Assembly: GCF_900105175.1 (NCBI RefSeq)
Contig: NZ_LT629771.1
Coordinates: forward strand, 2,046,001 to 2,110,000
Length of the DNA stretch: 64,000 nt
Direction: 5' to 3'
Origin: Jiangella sp. DSM 45060
Lineage (GTDB): Bacteria; Actinomycetota; Actinomycetes; Jiangellales; Jiangellaceae
The notes under the pieces are model-generated. The model had not been told where the DNA came from. It did not search any database and worked only from the letters and a program-made list of their open reading frames with translations. The position numbers and the translations under genes were made by a program. Positions 61,754-64,000 of the stretch are shown one piece after another. The number at the start of each line of letters is the position of its first letter. Within the stretch, counting starts at the first letter, position 1.

Positions 61754-64000
61754 GCCGCCGGATCGCCGCGGCGGCCGCCGGCGCCGTCGCCCTCGCGCTC
61801 GTGGCCACGCCGACGGCGTCGGCCGACGTCGACGTGACGAACACGGAAACCGTTCAGGTGTACCTGAACGCCGACGGCGGCGTCGACCGCGCCCGCGTCT
61901 ACGACCAGCTCGACCTCACCGGCACCGGCAGCGTCGACCTGCGCAACCCCGTCACCACCGACGGCCTGCGCAACCTCGACGGCTTCGGCGGCACCGACAC
62001 CGAGGACGGCGAGGCGGTGCTGCGGACCGACGTCGACGGGGAGCAGCGGCGGCGCACCGTGTCCGACTTCGCCGGCGACCTGCCGCTGTCGGTGTCGGTG
62101 GAGTATCGGCTCGACGGCGAGGTCGTCGACGCCGGGGACGTGGTGGGGGAGTCGGGCGAGCTGGAGGTGCGCTACCGGGTCGTCAACGAGACCGGCGAGA
62201 AGCGCGAGATCGAGTACGACGACGGCACCGGCACCATGGTGACCACCGAGGAGGAGGTCTACGTCCCGATGGTGGGGACGATGACCACGACGCTCCCGTC
62301 GTCGTTCACCAGCGTCCGCTCCGGCGAGGCGAACATGGGCGGCGACGGCCGCGGCGGCACGCGGCTGACGTACGCGCTGACGCTGTTCCCGCCGATCGGC
62401 TCGGCCGAGCAGGAGTTCGGCTACACCGCCGTCATCGAGGACGGCATCGTCCCGGAGGCCACGCTGTCGGCGCTGCCGGTGTCGCCGCTGGACAGCCCGA
62501 CCTACGCGACCGGCGTGTCCGGGTACGAGGGCGGCATCGAGTCCGGCGTCGCGCTCACCGAGGGCGCGCAGACCATCGACGAGAACCTGCTGCGGCTGCG
62601 TGACGGCGCCGCCGACCTGCTCGGCGGGCTGATCCAGCTGCGCAACGGCGCGCAGGAGCTGAGCACCGGGCTGTCCGACCAGGCCGCGCCGGGCGCGCGT
62701 GAACTGGCGGACGGGCTCGGCGACCAGCTGGCGCCGGGAGCGCGCGAGCTGCGGGCCGGCGCCCAGGAGTTCTACCAGGGCGTCAACGGCGAGCTCGCGC
62801 CCGGCGCGCAGCGGCTGGCCGAGGGCGCCGGCGTGCTGGCCGACGGGCTGTCGGAGCAGCTGGTGCCGGGCGCGGGTCAGCTGGCCGACGGCGGCGAGGA
62901 GCTGGCGGCGGGCCTGCAGGGACGGCTCGCGCCCGGTGCGGCGCAGCTGGAGGACGGCGCCGCCGCGGCCGCCGACGGCGCCGGCCAGCTGGCCGAGGGC
63001 CTGGAGACCGCCGGCGACCGCGCGCCCGAGCTGATCGGCGGGCTGGAGCAGGTCGGGTCCGGCCTGGACCGCGTCGACGCCGGGCTCACCCGCCTGTACG
63101 ACGGCATCGGCGGGCTGCCCGAGCAGGCACGGCCGCTGGTCGACGGCATCGACCGGCTGCGGGCCGGCATCGGCGACGTCGACGAGGACGGCACCCTGCT
63201 CGGCGGGCTGGAGGAGATCAGGGTCGGGCTGCAGGAGCGCGCGGTGCCGGCGCTGCGGCAGTTGGCCGACGGCGTCTACAACGAGTCCACCTCGGAACCC
63301 GGCGCGTACCAGCGCATCGGCTGCGCGGTGCTGGTGCTCAACGACATCCTCACCGAGCGGACCAGCGGGTTCAACGCGGCCTGCTACGGCGAGAACGCGG
63401 CGGTGCTGGGCGCGCTGCGGCCGGTCGTCGGCTACGACGTCGACGAGCTGACGCAGACCGTGCTGACGACCCTGCGCGACCAGCTGGCCGACGGCCAGAC
63501 GGGGCTGGCCAACCCGGACGACCCGCTGGACCAGGAGACGCTGTACGGCGGCCTCAACACCCTGGAAGAGGCGCTGACCAGCGGCGACGGTGTGCTGCGC
63601 GGCCTGGTGCGGCTGCAGTGCGGGCTGTCCAACCGGTCCGCGGACGTCTGCCCCCGCGACGAGCCCGGGCTGCTGCAGGGCCTGAACCTGCTCGACGAGG
63701 GCGTGGGCCAGCTGGTCAGCGGCGTGGTCGGGTCGGTGCAGGGCGGCGTCGGCGAGCCGGACGACACCCCGGCCGACGAGACGCTGCGCGGCGGCGTGAA
63801 CGGCCTGAGCGACGGCGTCGACCAGATCATCGCCGGCGGCAACGCGCTCATCTCCGGGCTCATGCAGCTCACCGACGGCGCGCACGACCTGCACGACGGC
63901 AACCTGCGGATCTTCGACGGCGCCGGCGAGCTGGCGGCGGGCGCCGAGGCGGCGGCCGACGGCGCGGGCCGGCTGGCCGACGGCGCGGGTCAGCTGGAGG
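61750..64000 (+). CDS. YhgE/Pip-like heptad-repeat membrane protein, N-terminal 750 residues (3' end outside window)
   Basis: The frame is open from ATG 61750 to the window end. It starts with a signal sequence (MSRRIAAAAAGAVALALVAT then PTASADV) and a beta-rich domain (about 30-240). From about residue 285 there are repeats such as LAPGARELRAGAQEF, LVPGAGQLADGGEELAAGL and LAPGAAQLEDGAAAAADGAG, the Leu-x2-Gly heptads that mark YhgE/Pip-type and related extracellular coiled proteins. These proteins serve as phage receptors or secretion-associated factors. It overlaps the upstream gene by four bases. The C-terminal membrane domain is not in the window. Confidence 0.85.
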   Translation, partial: MSRRIAAAAAGAVALALVATPTASADVDVTNTETVQVYLNADGGVDRARVYDQLDLTGTGSVDLRNPVTTDGLRNLDGFGGTDTEDGEAVLRTDVDGEQRRRTVSDFAGDLPLSVSVEYRLDGEVVDAGDVVGESGELEVRYRVVNETGEKREIEYDDGTGTMVTTEEEVYVPMVGTMTTTLPSSFTSVRSGEANMGGDGRGGTRLTYALTLFPPIGSAEQEFGYTAVIEDGIVPEATLSALPVSPLDSPTYATGVSGYEGGIESGVALTEGAQTIDENLLRLRDGAADLLGGLIQLRNGAQELSTGLSDQAAPGARELADGLGDQLAPGARELRAGAQEFYQGVNGELAPGAQRLAEGAGVLADGLSEQLVPGAGQLADGGEELAAGLQGRLAPGAAQLEDGAAAAADGAGQLAEGLETAGDRAPELIGGLEQVGSGLDRVDAGLTRLYDGIGGLPEQARPLVDGIDRLRAGIGDVDEDGTLLGGLEEIRVGLQERAVPALRQLADGVYNESTSEPGAYQRIGCAVLVLNDILTERTSGFNAACYGENAAVLGALRPVVGYDVDELTQTVLTTLRDQLADGQTGLANPDDPLDQETLYGGLNTLEEALTSGDGVLRGLVRLQCGLSNRSADVCPRDEPGLLQGLNLLDEGVGQLVSGVVGSVQGGVGEPDDTPADETLRGGVNGLSDGVDQIIAGGNALISGLMQLTDGAHDLHDGNLRIFDGAGELAAGAEAAADGAGRLADGAGQLE

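Noticed and set aside
61510-63894. Long minus-strand frame (about 790 codons) opposite the YhgE-like gene
   Set aside because: The plus-strand frame has a signal peptide, heptad repeats and overlap with the upstream gene; the minus-strand translation is low-complexity.

Overview
The window is GC-rich chromosomal DNA from an actinobacterium. Evidence: GTG starts are common, operons overlap by ATGA/GTGA, trpE and trpB-trpA-dsbA-dsbA-lgt-gltBD-pyk lie in the order typical of Actinobacteria, and there are SigB/F-type, AfsR/SARP and PdtaR/ANTAR regulators. The layout resembles Jiangella-like or other non-Streptomyces genomes, but I cannot fix the genus from sequence alone.

Layout. 1-11.4 kb: tryptophan biosynthesis (3' end of trpE, a Trp-associated membrane protein, an HGxxP membrane protein, a stand-alone winged helix, trpC). 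It is interrupted by an opposite-strand GMC oxidoreductase plus TAT-exported partner, then resumes with trpB, trpA, two membrane-anchored DsbA-like proteins and lgt. 12.2-19.7 kb: glutamate synthase (gltB, gltD) and pyruvate kinase. 19.7-25.9 kb: a Cys-rich 71-aa protein, a LysE exporter, a membrane protein, exonuclease III, a SigB/F-type sigma factor, and a divergent MFS/TetR pair. 26.4-30 kb: a short threonyl-tRNA synthetase without editing domains, preceded by what looks like a complete Thr-codon attenuator, then two FMN reductases and an AraC regulator. 30-36 kb: a frameshifted, Cys-less asparagine-synthetase homologue, an M23-like protein with PKD domains, zinc-free L36/L33 genes behind a Zur-like box, and a copper-type DUF6153/DUF305 pair. 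36.4-43 kb: two MFS exporters, a gene graveyard (sortase and RHH remnants), an AfsR/SARP regulator and a secreted protein. 43.3-53.2 kb: an unusual short tRNA-Leu(CAA), pdtaR, two periplasmic-binding lipoproteins, a TAT-exported M20D hydrolase and livHMGF. 53.3-64 kb: DUF554, a thioesterase, polA, a transglycosylase, a flippase, a membrane protein and the start of a YhgE/Pip-like protein.

Repeats stand out. A short GC-rich palindromic repeat (core CCCACCCTAYGGGCGGGC) has eight copies at five loci, four of them between convergent genes. A 400-bp repeat with a long internal hairpin occurs twice, 49 kb apart. A 165-bp MITE-like element with 19-bp terminal inverted repeats lies between trpE and trpC. 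The most interesting regulatory signal is the predicted threonine attenuator (27620-27706) ahead of the truncated ThrRS: a 16-residue leader with ACG ACG ACG, 1:2, 2:3 and 3:4 pairings, and a terminator-like 10-bp stem.
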